Of a stretch of DNA of 64,000 bases, positions 14,820 to 28,328 are shown piece after piece (the stretch's first letter is position 1; each line of letters starts with the position of its first letter). The notes beneath the pieces are model-generated. The model ran no database searches. It had not been told where the DNA came from and worked only from the letters and a program-made list of their open reading frames with translations. Origin of the DNA: Chrysomallon squamiferum (lineage: Eukaryota > Mollusca > Gastropoda > Neomphalida > Peltospiridae); the NCBI GenBank assembly GCA_012295275.1, contig CM022665.1, positions 3,546,667-3,610,666 of the forward strand, written 5' to 3'. Both the position numbers and the translations under genes were made by a program.

Positions 14820-16115
14820 TAAATATTTAAATAAATAAATAAATAAACAAAAAAAAGTTAATTTACAGAAATCGGGCACTTCTTCTGACTCATCCTGTAT
14901 TTTTTAATTATTATTAGTGTTGTTGTTGTTCTTGCCCGTAAATGAATTTATATATTTGTTGCTACGAAAGAAACTACTAATAACTTCATTTATTACTACA
15001 GCTAAATAAAGTACGAGAATAAAATAAAATCAACAGAAATGTATAAAAACAGAATTTACTCCTTTCTTCGTTATTGTAGCTAAGACGTGTTTTTTTTTTT
15101 TTTTTTTTATAAGTCTGAGATCAGAAAAGTTTAATACCTTTTCATGTTAATTTTTATTTACCCAAGGGTGCATCAAGGACATTTTATTAGTGAGGCAAAT
15201 GATAGATGAAATAATTTTACATAAACAATGTATTTGAAAACTTATCTATTTATAAAAAAAATATATTTTCAGCTTCTTTTTGTTATAATTTGTTGACGAC
15301 AGGTAATTTTTGGCTCTGATGCTTCACAGCGAGATGGGACTGTAATTACATGTATTTGTATGAGCCATAATGATTTGTTTTTCTTAATTTATGTCTGAAG
15401 TGGTATTATTTGTATTGACTAAGCGACATATGAGTTTATTGTTTATATAAATTTCTTGAAAGATTTAAACTTGAACTTGTCTTAAGCAAGCAATAGTTTT
15501 GGAGGTAATAATTCTCATGAAGTTGCTGAGGTGTGGTGAATCGAATATATTCACGACGAGCAAAACGATGGCGGTGTATAATCGATAGACTGATACAAGT
15601 TACAACTAACACAAAGTGTTTTATTGCGGTAAGTAATACGTGCTCAGTCCACAAACAGAGATAGGTAATAACTAAGAGTGAAAGGTGTTAATTTATGCTC
15701 TTTTGGTTGTTATTAATTATAAATCTAATTTAAACAGAAACGTACCAAAGATATGTCAGTTTTAATTCATTAGTTCATTAATTTTTATTTTTATTGACCT
15801 ATCGGAACCAAAATAATTCCTCCCCCCAAACGATATCGATAATCACAATGTAAAATATTACAAATCACAAACTTTATCAAGCGTTACTGATGTCTTGTCG
15901 CTAATGCAAGGCTACAGGTCATTAACTAGACTTAATTAATTTGGATGTTTGTTCAGTGTCTCGAATATTAGTAAATAAAGAGATAATAATTGTATCATAT
16001 TTATACCGTATATACGTGTGTCAGAAAACTAATAAAGTTCATAATTTACAATTGTCTGGTCATAAAATTCACTAACAGTAACAAAACTGAAGTGATGAAG
16101 AAACCTGATGTTAGA

Positions 16116-16214
<99 letters not shown>

Positions 16215-16699
16215 TTTTAATATTTAATTTTGATTTAACGAGTTTGTACAGAATTCTTTTAATATAGTTATAGTCCATCAATTTCACATTTCATCTTAAT
16301 AAATTTAAAATGTTAATTTAATCTCCAAATAATGACTTTATATATGTACATATACCACTACTGACACCTTTTTAAATTTAAACATGTTCTTAGTCTTATT
16401 AATTTGCACTAGAAATTAATCTGCATTCGTGCTTTTAATATTTGTGGCTTTGACCTAAGTTAGGCAATACACTGATAATGTTTGTTATACCATCTGTTCA
16501 TTTATACTTGTTAAGCAGACATTCATTTCAATGTGTTTTAAATTTCAGATACTTCACCATTAATGCATCCTTCATTTGATGAATAATAATGATTATCGTA
16601 ACTGGATCTTGTAATTAATTTTCATGGCTCTCACAGCTGCAGCTGTATCAGTAACTACTTTTAGCAGTTCAAGCCTCTGTTTAGCATAGAGCTCACCAG
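12900..16699. other. Intergenic and 5' flank of the hydrolase gene
   Basis: Mostly AT-rich repeats: AAT at 13497-13572, a T run plus TA run at 14128-14180, poly-A at 14721-14746 and AAT/ATAA at 14759-14850. A GC-rich patch sits at 14430-14466. The stretch 15500-15628 has ordinary composition and ends in a good donor (TTGCG|gtaagt). It may be a 5'UTR exon spliced to the ATG exon at 16700, where CACCAG precedes the ATG. It would contain a six-codon upstream ORF (MAVYNR). That exon is a guess. Confidence 0.4.
16119..16214. repeat. (CT)n(CA)n microsatellite
   Basis: A pure CT run of about 84 bp passes into a short CA run. It creates Leu/Ser and Arg/Glu open frames that are not coding. Confidence 0.97.
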
Positions 16700-19679
16700 A
16701 TGACAATGGCTAGCAATTCCGGCAGTACTGAAAATAAAAAATCCTCACAGCAGAAAACTACTTCGATGATGTACAAATTCAGTCCATCGCAGATGCATCG
16801 ACCACAGCTACTTCCTCCAATTGTCTGTTCACGACGACTTTACATACAGATTTCATTCATTCTTACCCTTCTGCTTGTCTTCTTTCTTCTGAGGACATTA
16901 TCCAACATGCGTGTAGTGTTTGTTCATTTTCACATGGAGAGTGACACTGATGGTGAACTCGTTATTCTGCCAGAAAAATTTGCTCAAAACCACGGAGCAC
17001 TTTGTTTGGATGGGTCGCCCCCAGGATTCTATATGAGACATGGTAAGTTTAGCTGAGAATCAAAATATTTTGTGATTCTTTTTAATTTAATTACCTTTTT
17101 ATTTATTTATTTTTTAATCTATTTATTTTTAGGACATCTACAGATACACGATGGATTTTTCAGACTCGGATAAAATCAGGACTGGCGTTTGAACTTCATT
17201 TAAATTAAATGTATTGGTTTTTTTAGTTTGATAATCAGATTGTATTGATTCTGCCCATACTACTAATATTTGTCAATCATTCTGTGTTAATGTATTTCAT
17301 TTAATTTATATTTAATATTTGTTTAGGTTTCAAGCAGTGTATGATTCTTAGGGACATCAGACATGGATGTTTAGTCACTAGTCTGTTGGATTATTGTTAG
17401 GTAACCTCTACTGGTCCAGAAAAAACTGATATGGTTCTGGAAAATCAGTTGTATATCTATATTAAATGTTTGTTTTTTAAATAATTGCAAGAACTAAAAA
17501 CAAATATAGTTCACCACTGACCAAGAAAAAGTAGAAGAGAAGAAGAATGAAATAAATTTTAATAAGAAATAGGTACTTTAGCACTAATTATTGAGATTAC
17601 TGTTTGTCAGTGAATTAACGTAAATCATATTGTTCTGATGATATGGTGCTGTCTTTCTAAATTTTACACTGACCAAGTATTTTAAATTGCTATTATATAA
17701 TATACTAGGTAAGGAAATACATGCACTTTCTTTATTTTTTTAGTTAAGCTGATACTTAAAAAAAACAAAAAAAAACAAAAGAAGTAATAAATAATTATAT
17801 TCTATAATATGGTTACCTTGGCCTTGTATCAGAAATAATTACTTTAGCACTAATTATTGAGATTACTGTTTGTCAGTGAATTAACATGAATCATATTGTT
17901 CATATTGTGAAGTATATTTGTTTGTCACTTTGTATTTAATAAAAGAAACCTAACACATCTTATAGGACTTGCTGTTATTTCGTCCTTATTGCACTTCAGT
18001 TCAATTTCCTTGTAAAGTTGTACGTATGAATTTACAAAGTTGTCAAAGCATAATTATTATCAACAGTCAGTTTACTCATTTGTTTTAAAATACAGATTTT
18101 CTGGATGGGATCAAGGACTTTTATTACTATTTCCAATTTTAATGTAAATTTTAACTTTAGAATGTAACTGTTTTTATTTTATTTGGTTCAGGTTCTGTAT
18201 CTGCTAAAACCAGCTGGATAATTCACCTGCAGTCAGGAGGCTGGTGTATGACTGTTGAGGACTGTTACAGAAGGTAAACATGCATTTTATATTATATAAA
18301 TTTTAAAGTTGAAGAGAAGAAACATATATACCCATTGTCTAGTTACCTTTTTCAAACAACGAAGTATATTGTATATATTTCTGTGTGGTATGGTTTGATG
18401 TATTTTGTGTGCATGTGTCTATGTTTTTTTTTTTTTTTTTTTAAATTACTGCTGAGGATAATTTTGAAAGTTTTAAAAGATATAAATTTTGGCTCTATTG
18501 TCTGCATTTTTGTGTTTTCATTTTCTTTTAATCCGATTGGGATGATTTCTTTATCATTCATATTTGTTCAGACTAACATCTTCATCTTTGAGAAGAGTAG
18601 AAAGTATCTCAGGGTTAAAAACACAGAAATAAAGCATGACTGGATCACTACTCCCTAAGAGGGCTGAGTTATCCAAATGATTCATTAAAGGCTATTATAC
18701 GGCTTTGCTTTTTAAAGGGAAGCTCAAAATAAAATTATCTTGTTGCAAATAACTTAACAAGTAAGAATTGTCCATGGATTGTAAATACCTAGTTTCTTCT
18801 CTTGTTTCATTATTATACTTCATTATGGCCAAACAAAAGTGAATAAAATAGTAACCTAAGTAGCACTACGTCCCTTATGTTGTATGCTAATATTTGTTTT
18901 GTTAGGATCAAGTGGAGCATTATAAACCAATCAAAATATGATTGACACAATCCCCATAATTTATGCATTAAGAATATTTGAAATTGATACCAGTGTATCA
19001 TTTTATAAACCTGATGTGCCTGATGTAACATTACAAATTTAACTGAACAAAGCTAGATTATGGTGCTCTTAATAAATGTGTATCTTACAGTCTGGTTAAT
19101 TAAATTATAGAAGCTACACTTGCCTTGGATCTAGTCTGGCCTGTGAAACATCAGCCCCTTTTGAAGGTGTTCTGTCCAGCAACAGTGGAACAAATCCAGA
19201 CTTTTACACCTGGAATGTTGCCCAGTTTGTATACTGTGATGGAGGATCTTTTGCTGGTAATACACAAATTACTGTTGTCTTAGTACTTTTATTTATATAT
19301 TTCTGTTTATCTATTTATCTATTTATTTATTTATTAAAAATTAATGAGAAACATATTCAAGGAATATATTTTCTCTTTCCAAATTATGTGGTAAATTATT
19401 TTATTTTGAATTCCAGATATTCTTTTCATATTGTGTGTATGTGTGTCTATATACAGGGTGTCCCAGAAGTCACGCACCATGAAGATTTTTATTTAGATAC
19501 AAATGAATAAAATTTTTATTAATAATAATCATAACAAATGCTCAAATTGCTTGCCCTCTGCATTGATACATACTTCAATTCTCTTTATAAAACTGTTTTT
19601 TACTCTGTTGAGGGTTTCGCTACTAATTTATGTGTATCTAAATAAAAATCTTCATGGTGCGTGACTTCTGGGACACCCT

Positions 19680-19717
<38 letters not shown>

Positions 19718-20051
19718 CATTTTTACAGTTGAAATTTCAAGAGTTTTTTATGATTAATATAGATATTACTTTAATATATTTTTTTTAAGGATATAAATAA
19801 AAAGCAGTTTTTTTCAGAAAAAATCCTTAGTTTAATAAGAAGATAATCAAATAGTCATAGATTAAGTCATCTCTCAGTTACATACCTTTTTACCAAATCA
19901 TATCATTTTACTGCAATATTTTTTATACACACAACTCAGATATTTATGTGATAAATTGTTATTATTGGTTTTCTTAATTATTTCCCAAATTATTTTATTT
20001 TGTGTTTTGTTTTATTGTATTTTAATATATTATTAATTTTAAAAAAATGTA

Positions 20052-20109
<58 letters not shown>

Positions 20110-22473
20110 GTATTTATTAATTAATTAATTAATTAATTTATTTATTTATTCATTCAGGTAACAGGTCTGATGTGGTAACATACAGGGGAAAGAAACTGTA
20201 TATGAGAGGGGCACTTATTTTGGAAACTTTGATAGACTATCTGTTAAGGTACACAAACCTGTCAACAGCTGAGCAAGTTTTATTAGTGGGATCATCATGT
20301 GAGTATCACAGTGAGCAAGTGAGTGAAACATTAAGTGTTGTGAAATGCCTGGGACAGTTTAAATGTTAAGATTTGAAACAAAACCAAAACAAAAAATTAT
20401 TGACAGTCTTGCTAGTTGATAATCACCAGTTAAAAATATATGATACTTTATAGGGATAATGAAGATTTTTATTTAGATACAAAATAAAACCAAAAATAAA
20501 AATTATTGAAGTTTTGTACCCTTGGTTATAAAACTGTTTTTTAGTTGGGTTTCGCTATAGTTGATAAATCAAAAATTTCATGGTGCTCTTCTGGGACACC
20601 CTAAATATATATATATATTTTTTTTTTTTGAAATTTTTTTATATATATATCTTTGAACATTCCTTCACTACTAATACAGTGAAAATCTTGCATGTTTTTC
20701 TTTAAAGTTTTATTTTAAAAAATTATTACTTATAAAAGGTGAAAATTTGACATTTTATTACCATTTACATAGCATATGATTTGCTGTGAGAAATACAACT
20801 AATGTAGTAACAACTAGTTATTCACATGAGTGAAAACAAGAAGCTGATAGCAGTCTTTGGAGGGGTTTTGGTTGGGGATATTGACACTGCAGTTAAGGAG
20901 TCTATACGTTATCAAAGCTTTCTATGGGTCATGCATTCAGAATAATATCTTTACATTAATTAAATTCCAGTATATATAGGGTTCTTGACCAGAACATATA
21001 ATTATTAAATTATGTAGATCAAATATGCTAATTTCATTAACAAATCGAAGAAATTTATTTATTTATTCTTTTACATGTAAAACTGAAAAAGTTCTTACTT
21101 TAGAAAATATGAAGATATATTTTATAATGTAAGAAATGTTTACACTAATTAATTATTTTTTCTTTTATAGCTGGGGGTCTGGGTGCCCTGATTCATGCTG
21201 ACAGATTACGTCAAAAACTGCCACGCTCTGTGAAGACCTTGCACGTGCTGCTTGATGGGTCATTATTCTTGGACCAAACTGATGTCAAAGGTCAACACAC
21301 AATGGCTAGCACACTTAAGAATACATTTGATCTACATAGTATAACAGGTAAAGCCATGTTGTATAGAATAAGAAAGATTTAAATTATTATAATTATTATT
21401 ATTATTTTTTTTTATCCTTTTGGTTTTTTCATTATGCAATATTTTCTGAATGTAGATGTGAATACAATTATAGAAAGACTGAAATAGTTATATTTTATAA
21501 TCAATTTTTATAATTTTCAATCAGTAGTTAAATAATATATTTGTAAACAATTTCAAAAATCATTGTAACCTAAGTCAAACTGATGAACATTAGCACAGCA
21601 GTTCCAAGCCTGTTGTCCATGGACCCCTCCAGGTCCACAAAGTTAGTATTAGGTGGTCTCTGAGCTTACTTCAAAATTTTAAGTGTGAAATATATAATTA
21701 CTCACAATAAGACTGATAAAGATAAATTGTTAAAATTTTATATATTGTTAATGGCACATTCAGTTAAACATAAATTTCTGCTGAGAGATGAACCTGGGAA
21801 AAAAAAAAGAGTTTTTCATTAGTTAACAAAATTGTCTTGTCAAGAAGACAGACCTTTCAAAACCTGGAACACATTAGAAAATTAATTTAAATATCTGGGG
21901 TCCTTTGTAGTGGAAAGATGGGGGGAACTTGCATTTAGAAATGTCCTATTTTGTGTTTATCTGTTTAATTTACGAACCATTCATTTTGTAAACAGCTTTC
22001 TCTGTCTCTTGTTCACAGACTGCCAGAGTTTGACTGACTGTACAAAAGAGAAATCATCAAGTGAGAAGTGGAAATGTTTCTTCCCTGGTAACTATCACCG
22101 TCATGTCTTTGTCCCTGCACTATTCTTCAACTCTCTGTATGACACATGGTATGCAGAAAATGCACTGAAAATCTGGTGTGTTAGAAGCGGATCATGTACT
22201 AGTGATGACCTCGCTGCTGTGAATAGCATGAGAGACGCTGTTTTGAGAGAAGGACAGGAAATTGTGCTGTCTGGGAAACATGGAGTTTTCTTAACTTCTT
22301 GTCCTGTTCACACTATGTTGATAACATCAAAGTTTACTTATATAAAAGCAGGCGAGCTGACTCCCCAGAAAGCACTTTCCTTGTGGATTAGAGATAATAC
22401 GGCCGGGTACAACGTGACACAAGTACTGCCTTTAAATCTTTCATGGAATTTATGTAATGTGGAGCTAAAATAA
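16700..22473 (+). CDS. Pectinacetylesterase/Notum-family hydrolase, membrane-anchored
   Basis: Exons 16700-17042, 18192-18273, 19111-19256, 20158-20298, 21171-21347 and 22019-22473 give 447 aa. There is no cleavable signal peptide. Instead a hydrophobic segment at residues 47-64 follows a 46-residue basic/Ser-rich tail, suggesting a type II Golgi or surface protein. The catalytic fold then starts at CLDGSPPGFY. It continues through a GGWC block, LGSS, NPDFYTWN and FVYCDGGSF, with the nucleophile elbow GSSSGG (S237). Family-like Asp (D338 in NSLYDTWY) and His (H394 in SCPVHT) complete a Ser-Asp-His triad. The motif set is closer to plant-type pectinacetylesterases than to Wnt-deacylating Notum, so the substrate (an O-acylated glycan or protein) is unknown. 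Paired cysteines suggest an extracytoplasmic domain. The second Met (residue 3) could also start. Confidence 0.88.
17574..17900 (+). repeat. 61-bp direct duplication
   Basis: Copies at 17574-17634 and 17840-17900 in intron 1 of the hydrolase gene are identical over their first 46 bases and differ at only about two positions overall. It looks like a recent local duplication. No coding content. Confidence 0.85.
19454..19680 (-). mobile_element. Mariner-type MITE with 48-bp perfect inverted repeats
   Basis: A 227-bp element begins CAGGGTGTCCCAGAAGT and ends with its exact reverse complement. The terminal repeats (19454-19501 and 19633-19680) match over 48 bp, and TA lies on both sides, the Tc1/mariner target duplication. 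On the minus strand the interior keeps an open frame ending RIEVCINAEGKQFEHLL and a stop. This looks like the C-terminal tail of a transposase, so the MITE is an internal-deletion derivative of a full-length element. It sits in an intron of the hydrolase gene. Confidence 0.93.
20055..20110. repeat. (ATT)n array
   Basis: A pure ATT run lies about 50 bp upstream of the exon 4 acceptor of the hydrolase gene. AATT and TTTA units follow it and form the polypyrimidine side. Confidence 0.95.
20451..20602 (-). mobile_element. Degraded second copy of the mariner-type MITE
   Basis: In the next intron, a stretch with TAGGG..ATGAAGATTTTTATTT at the left, TATAAAACTGTTTTTTA in the middle and TCATGGTGC..CTTCTGGGACACCCT at the right follows the element at 19454-19680 in order. 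It has multiple deletions and no intact terminal repeat. It is an older relative of the first copy. Confidence 0.8.
21598..21937. mobile_element. Possible hAT-like MITE
   Basis: The left end reads CAGCAGTTCCAAGCC...GGACCCC. The right end reads GGGGTCC...GGGGGAACTTG, roughly inverted, and near-matching octamers (cattagca and catttaga) flank it. The layout resembles hAT termini, but the repeats are imperfect. The right end lies just before the last exon of the hydrolase gene. Confidence 0.3.
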
Positions 22474-25400
22474 AATCCTTTCTGGGTGGGGATTATAAAA
22501 AATATTTTATAAGTGCCAAAATTTATATTTTTGTTTGCAACTTAAAATGATTCTGTGATGAGAGAGAGGAATCAAAATTCCAAACTACCTTAATGATGAC
22601 TTTTTAAATTTAAATACATATAAAATATTTTTATTGTATTTTTTGTTTCATAAAATGTAAATTTTTTTTTACAGTCAATAGTTTGTACCACAATAAGTAT
22701 TATGGCTTACATAATAATATAGTTGGATACATTTGAAAGTAGAACTGAAAGAAAGAAAATGTATCAAATCTGTAATATAAAATTTGCTTTAATTACATTT
22801 TATTGACATGAAATCTAATGTTATTTTGAACCAGAACAGTCAGATACCATTGTGTAATTTCCAGTGATTAGAGAATGGTAATATAATTTTGCTTTGCAAA
22901 CAAAATATATTTTATATTGTGAAATTTTTCTTCACAGCCTAAATGTATTTTAGTATGAAATCTTCTTATCAACCTAATATATTTTGGTAATAATATATAT
23001 TTTGTTGAAGTATGAACTTGTTGCATTTATGATAAAATTATTTTATTTTCGTTTTATTATTATTATATTTTTTCTTCTGCTTACTTATTATTATTATTAT
23101 TTTTTTTTTTTTGAGGGTTGTGTTATTGATAAAAACTGAAACTCTGTACACAACATATATTTTTCACAGGTATTATTATACTTGACACTATACTCATTTT
23201 ATTGTTGCACATATATTATGAACTTTTTATCATCAATCAAAATGCACAGCTTTTATTATGTATGTTTGTTGTTTTTCTTTTTTACTATACACTGTGTACA
23301 TTCATGTAATATGGGATAAAAGCAAGAACAAGCAGTAAAGTGCCAAACAATTTAAAAATATTAAAAAAGATTTTTAAACACATCACTTATTATGTGATGT
23401 AAAATTAATTAAGCTGTTATACTTAACAGTTTTAGTAACAGAGGTTTACCAGATGACTGCAAGATCAGGTTTTAAATTCTTCCTGCTGTATTATTAGTTT
23501 TTTATTATCTTTTTATTTTTATTTTTTCTCCCAAACATATTTGTAAGAAGATGAACAAAAAGAAAAGTAAAATGTAAATAATACAGTATTATTTAAAAAA
23601 AAATAATTTTGAAATTCAATTCAGTGTTATGACAGTATTTACTGATCATTTCTTTAAATTAAAAAAGTAAACAGGTACATCTTTCAAAATGTGCACACTC
23701 ATTCTGAAATCCTTCATCTGTCCCTACATCAGAAACATCAGTAGCAAATATTACTTGTACACTTGGTGTTACTTGAAATATAAAACTGTTGTTACTATGT
23801 AATTACAAGTATTTTGCATATTTTTATGAACTGCAGTGTTTAAAAGGTTCACAGTTGCTAGTAGTATTATTGGTTAAACTGCAGAGTCCCATAATAAATT
23901 TTCCTCTTTAATTAAAATAAAGATTAATCACATGGCTTAAATTGATTATTCTTTCGCTTATTTAAGGCTAAATTTCATTCACTTAGGGAACTGTATGTGT
24001 AGATGTTTATAGATCCTATTATTCAAACAATATTTGGTCAAATCTTGAAAACAGTTTGTATTCTGATTTAGTTAGTTCATGGTTTTTTTAAACAGCTTTT
24101 CAAATAACTGCTGCTGTTTTGTTGTTAAATATAACTTAAAACATACTGCTATTTAATAAAGAGTTGTTACTTCATCATTAGAACTTTGAAATAATGCTAT
24201 TTTTCTTGTTGTTAAACCATACTGTTGTTTAATAAACAGTTATTATTTTGTTATTAATGTTTTTCAAAGACTTCATTATCTCTTTTTTTCTTTTGTCAAT
24301 TTTCCATAATGAGAATTAAGAATTATAAATTACTGTAATTATTTTGTTATAATGTTTTTAAAAAATATATATTTTTATGTTTTCCATTTGTACTTAATGA
24401 CTTTCTTTTTTTGTGCTCAGTCCACGATGATTTCTGAAGAAAGTTTATAAGTTTAGCTGAATATTTATTCTCTTATTGTCTGCTTCACATTTAAAGAAAG
24501 CATAACATGTTTGTTACCACTGAAATTAATCTTTAAAAAGTTTAAAAATTAATTTTGGGATATATACAACTACAGTATTTTGTCTGTAATTACCATATAT
24601 TTCGTTTTTATTATGAGTACAAATCTTTGTGTACACGTCTGTCTTTATGATAATCAAAATGAATTGCAGTCATTTTAAAATTTAAATTATCTCAGGTCAT
24701 GCTTTTAATAAAGAAATGATGCAAAAAAAGTCTTGTTTCATTTGTGATTTTGTTTTTCACATACAGAAGACATTAGATTTATTAAAGCTGTTTTAAAAAT
24801 AATGTCAATAATATTAATAATTCCACCTACAAAAAATATGAATTGGATAAAAAAATAGACAACTGACATCATCAATAATTTGATAAAATTGTATTGTCCC
24901 ATCAGACATAACAACATGCAACTGTGGTACTCAAATAAAAAAATCCATATAATAATGACAAATACAAAATGTTAAAGTACAAATGATATGGTGTCAATAA
25001 ACTTGAAAGTAAAGTAATAAAACATTTAAAAAATGTACAAAATATTAAAACTACTCTAAAAAGATGATAAAAATATTAAATGCAAAATAAAAATAGTAGA
25101 AAAATTACTGATTCAACAAGCATGTTCAGTAACTAATAACCTAATAAAAACAGGAAAAAAAAAAAATAAAAAATATTTTAAATATTTGCCCTATCAATCA
25201 AATATATTTTATTTATTATTTTGTTTTGTTGTGTATAATAATTAATTTGTTACAAAGCAAATAATAAGTAAATACATAAACTGAGTTTTGAACATTTTCT
25301 GTCATTCTTTTGTATGAAAGAATGATATTATATATGTGAGAATGCATATGGGTGACTTTTTTTTTTTCTTTCTGTTTTGGATACTATGAAATCTCAACAC

Positions 25401-26605
25401 ACAAAAAAAAAAATATAATAAAAAGATTATGTATGTGAAGATAACTTACGATTTTTTTTTTAAAAAATGAAAATTATCCCCATTTATTTAATTTAATTTT
25501 TAACAGTATAATTTAGGTTTAATCTATTTATCAATTAAAACAATCAATGTCAGATGTATGCAAAAAATGACAGACAATGCCTTTTTTTTTGTGGTCAGTT
25601 GATATGCTATGTAATAACTGAGACATTCCTTTATTCTTTTAAAAATTTATAATTACATTTCAGTTTCAACATAATTATTATTCTAATAGGACATTTTTTT
25701 TTTTAAAAGCGATTACAAAAATTAAAATTAAAATTTATAATATAAAATGTTTCAAAATAACAAACTAATGAAAGCTGTTTGTTAAGTGGTAATAAATGTA
25801 AAATGACAATGGTAGACAAACTGAAATAAAAACAGATGCTACAATGGATGTGAATGAATATTCTAAACTTTATGAAAGAAAAAACCCAAAGCAAAACAGT
25901 AAAAAAAAACCTGTGAAATATTAAAATAGAAATTTCTACATAAATTATTAAAAATGTAACAAAAGTTGAAATATACAAACAGAAAAATATGATAAAAGTT
26001 GTTAAAAATTATATTTTGAACATGTAGCTTTAAGTATAAAATTCAAAAATAAAAATTTGATTTTCAAAAATATACATAATAATAAAACAATTTGTAAAAA
26101 CATTTTTGGATTCAACTATTATAATCCTGAAACAAATCTTTACGGGCTAAAAACAGAAACATTATTAAGTTATATTTAAATGAACACAAACATAAATATT
26201 TGGTGGTGTTTTTGTTGTGGTTTCTGGGTATTTTTCAGAAAGCATTTTTTAATTCTTTATATATCAATTACTATATACTGTTATTTACATGTTCATATTT
26301 TTTTTCATATATATATATATATCTTTTTTTTTTTTTTAAATTTCACATTAATAAAAGCTGAAATAATAAACAAAGTGACAATTATGATTAAATATTTCTT
26401 TCTATTTTTTTCTCTAATAATGCTTCTCAAAAATTGACACTCTATAGCTTTTAATTATCTACACCAATTCCTTTTAACTTTTTGGTCATGAAGTAGACCC
26501 ACAAAGTTTTTTTCTTTATTTATCATAATTAAGATCAGAAAACATGCTAATTGTAAAATTCTAGTGCAAAATATTTTTTTCTGTTTTTTCAATTATTTAT
26601 TTTTT

Positions 26606-26680
<75 letters not shown>

Positions 26681-28328
26681 TTTTTTATTTTAATTTATTT
26701 TTTCATTTTAATTTATTATTTCATTTTTTAGAAAATGTTTTACTGCTTTCAGTTGCAAGAGTAGTCTTGTCCAACTTCTTAAACTGTGGTTCAGTACATT
26801 TTAACTTAATCTTAAATTAGTTTAATAAATCATATAAATAATCCACCTTTGACGTAAATTTAAAAAATCTATATATTAAAATTTAGAGCAATTAGCCTAC
26901 AATTTATACAAAAGCATACAAGAAAATGATTAATAGTCAATAAGAAGACCAAAAAAATTCATTTTTAAAGGCAAACAATAAATGTGGTTAACATTCAAAC
27001 TGCACCTTTGGCAATATAAAGAAATGGTCTTGTTATATTCTGTATACTTCCAAATTATGTTTTGTCTGGTTTTTGACATCTTTGTGTGGGACTTTGTAGT
27101 CATTGACATCTATGTGTACAGGTTGAACCAATTTGTACTAAAGTTTCTTGTCTCATCGTCAACAAAAATACTGCTACCAGTCTGCAGTGATACCATGTCT
27201 CCAGTTGTGAAATGGCGAAATGGTGTTGTTTAAATGTATTGTAACAGTATTATGTTAAACTCATGCTTTTTATTAAAAGTAATCCAAAACAATTTAAAAC
27301 AAGTAATTATTCCTAATATTATCAGACTATTTACTGCTATTGCCACAGGTACACTTTCAAGTTGGTGAATTTTTTTTCAGGTTAGTAAACTGACCTTCTC
27401 ACAATGCAACTGTCTACCCTGACTGGAAGTTGTGTAATGTTTATGTTATCAGTACATTTTTTAAATTTATCAGTGGAATTTCAATTCCATTTGGGTTAGC
27501 TACAAAATGCATAAGACAATTTACATAACTAGAACAGTTTTTAACAACGTAAGTTTTTCAGTAGAATTTAAATTCATTGTGGTTTAATTAGAAATAAATA
27601 ACACGAACTCATATAACCAGAACACTTTTTAGCAACTTAACATTTTCAAGAACACAACTCATATAACAACAACACTTTTTAACAACGCAACATTTTTAGT
27701 AGAACTTAAATGATAAGTCACAGAATTAAAAAAGAGTTTTTGTAACACAAGATGTTAAGTGAAATGTTAATTTACACAATACATGACTTTATTTAAGACA
27801 ATTCACATAATCAGAATGTCTTTAAAAAAGTTTAATGTATGAATACATTAATAAAATGTATTTATGTGCAGGTCAGAAACTAGACAACATAAAGCATGTG
27901 CAACAAGTCACATAATAAAACCATGAAATGTCAGATTTTTTAGTTAAATCTGTTTTTAAGTACAGCTAAGACAAAACAACTGCATTTAACACAATTCATA
28001 TATGTCATGTAATAGAAATTTTTCAAACTGAAATATTTTCAGTGAAATTTGTATTTATCTGAAGATTCAACACAATGGATCATGTAAGACAAGTCACATA
28101 AATAAAGAATGTCAGTAAAATGGGATTCACGTCATAATCCCTAAAATTAGAATCCCAAAAGCTAAAATCCACAAATTCTCACAATTAGTCACTTTCTTTT
28201 TAAAAACTAAAAAATGGAAGTTTTTAAAATGCTAACCATGAACTTTTCATGGCACTGCATTTTCAATATTTTTGGTATTCAGGATTATAATTTCCAGGAT
28301 TTTTTTTTTTGCTTAAAATTTAGCATTT
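22474..28328. other. 3'UTR and intergenic DNA, no gene seen
   Basis: The 3'UTR of the hydrolase probably ends at one of several AATAAA signals, for example 24707-24712. The rest is AT-rich with an ATT array at 26613-26681, TA runs near 26312 and a degenerate repeat block at about 27440-27800. Open frames up to 91 codons are of biased composition (Phe/Ile/Tyr-rich) and lack family features. Confidence 0.65.
27440..27800. repeat. Strongly diverged minisatellite-like block
   Basis: Recurring phrases such as CATATAACnAnAACACTTTTTA, followed by nnCAACnnAACATTTT and AGTAGAAnTTAAAT, appear about three times in irregular order. Fainter traces such as CACATAATcAGAATG continue to about 28100. The unit is roughly 60-90 bp and decayed. 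Confidence 0.45.
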
